From: Pseudomonadota bacterium
GTDB taxonomy: Bacteria; Pseudomonadota; Alphaproteobacteria; Caulobacterales; Caulobacteraceae
Direction of reading: 5' to 3'
NCBI GenBank assembly: GCA_023445705.1
Contig: JAEXKM010000014.1
Coordinates: 1 to 7,403, forward strand
DNA length: 7,403 bases
In this document: in pieces, positions 7,342 through 7,403 of the stretch
How the letters are laid out: the number at the start of each line of letters is the position of its first letter
Position numbering within the stretch: position 1 is the first letter of the stretch
The notes under the pieces: model-generated
What the model was told of the DNA's origin: nothing
The model's input: the letters and a program-made list of their open reading frames with translations, nothing else
The model's database searches: none
Position numbers and translations under genes: made by a program

Positions 7342-7403
7342 CTGAGGCTGGGGGTTGGCGGCTTGCCTTGGCGGGTCGAGTGTTTTGCACCGGCGTGTCG
7401 CGC
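7308..7403 (+). CDS. Probable start of a further operon gene, partial (runs off right edge)
   Basis: An ATG at 7308, with GGGG (7298-7301) 6 nt upstream, opens a frame that stays open for all 32 remaining codons (MPAGYDDSKSLTEAGG, then WRLALAGRVFCTGVSR). It overlaps the end of dgcA by 34 bases in another frame, echoing the 19-base dgcN/dgcA overlap, and so looks like a coupled third gene of the operon. I do not recognise the fragment. The pathway would still need an N-acetyl-L-Glu deacetylase, but nothing visible shows that this is one. The frame could also be a chance opening, because 96 stop-free bases are not rare at this GC content. Confidence 0.45.
   Translation, partial: MPAGYDDSKSLTEAGGWRLALAGRVFCTGVSR

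Noticed and set aside
7342..7403. Search for a terminator after dgcA
   Set aside because: No convincing GC stem with a T-run was found, and the overlapping open frame argues that transcription continues.

Overview
The window is GC-rich, densely coding DNA. The compact genes, the outer-membrane receptor with a TonB-box-like VEEVVVTASR stretch just after its signal peptide, and a GCTANAWC-like -10 element all suggest an alphaproteobacterium, most likely of the Caulobacterales (Caulobacter/Phenylobacterium-like). The taxonomy is inferred from sequence style only.

Layout. The left half (1-4038) is on the minus strand. It holds a large TonB-dependent receptor (4038 down to 1297) followed, after a 140-base gap, by a DcaP-type trimeric outer-membrane porin that runs off the left edge. 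A 273-base divergent control region (4039-4311) separates these from the plus-strand half. That half holds a LysR-type regulator (4312-5226), a DUF1611 protein of the DgcN type (5327-6340), an enolase-superfamily racemase of the DgcA type (6322-7341), and the start of a further open frame (7308 to the right edge). The last three genes overlap in series, as in a translationally coupled operon.

Function. The lysR-dgcN-dgcA set matches the D-glutamate catabolic module described in marine Proteobacteria. There DgcN N-acetylates D-Glu, DgcA racemises N-acetyl-D-Glu to N-acetyl-L-Glu, a deacetylase (not seen in this window) releases L-Glu, and the LysR-type DgcR activates the genes. The divergent receptor and the porin would then be plausible outer-membrane entry routes for D-Glu, D-Glu-containing peptides or related dicarboxylates. 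That link is an inference from position and shared control sites.

Regulation. The most interesting non-coding signal is a matching pair of LysR-type operator candidates (T-N11-A with a CCG-N-CGG core). One is a 23-bp near-palindrome in the divergent region. The other spans the lysR stop codon just upstream of dgcN and overlaps a good -10-like element. They share 11 of 12 bases over CATAACCGNCGG, which suggests that one regulator controls receptor, regulator and catabolic genes together.

No RNA genes, insertion sequences, CRISPR arrays or other mobile elements were seen. No gap longer than 300 bases is free of genes.
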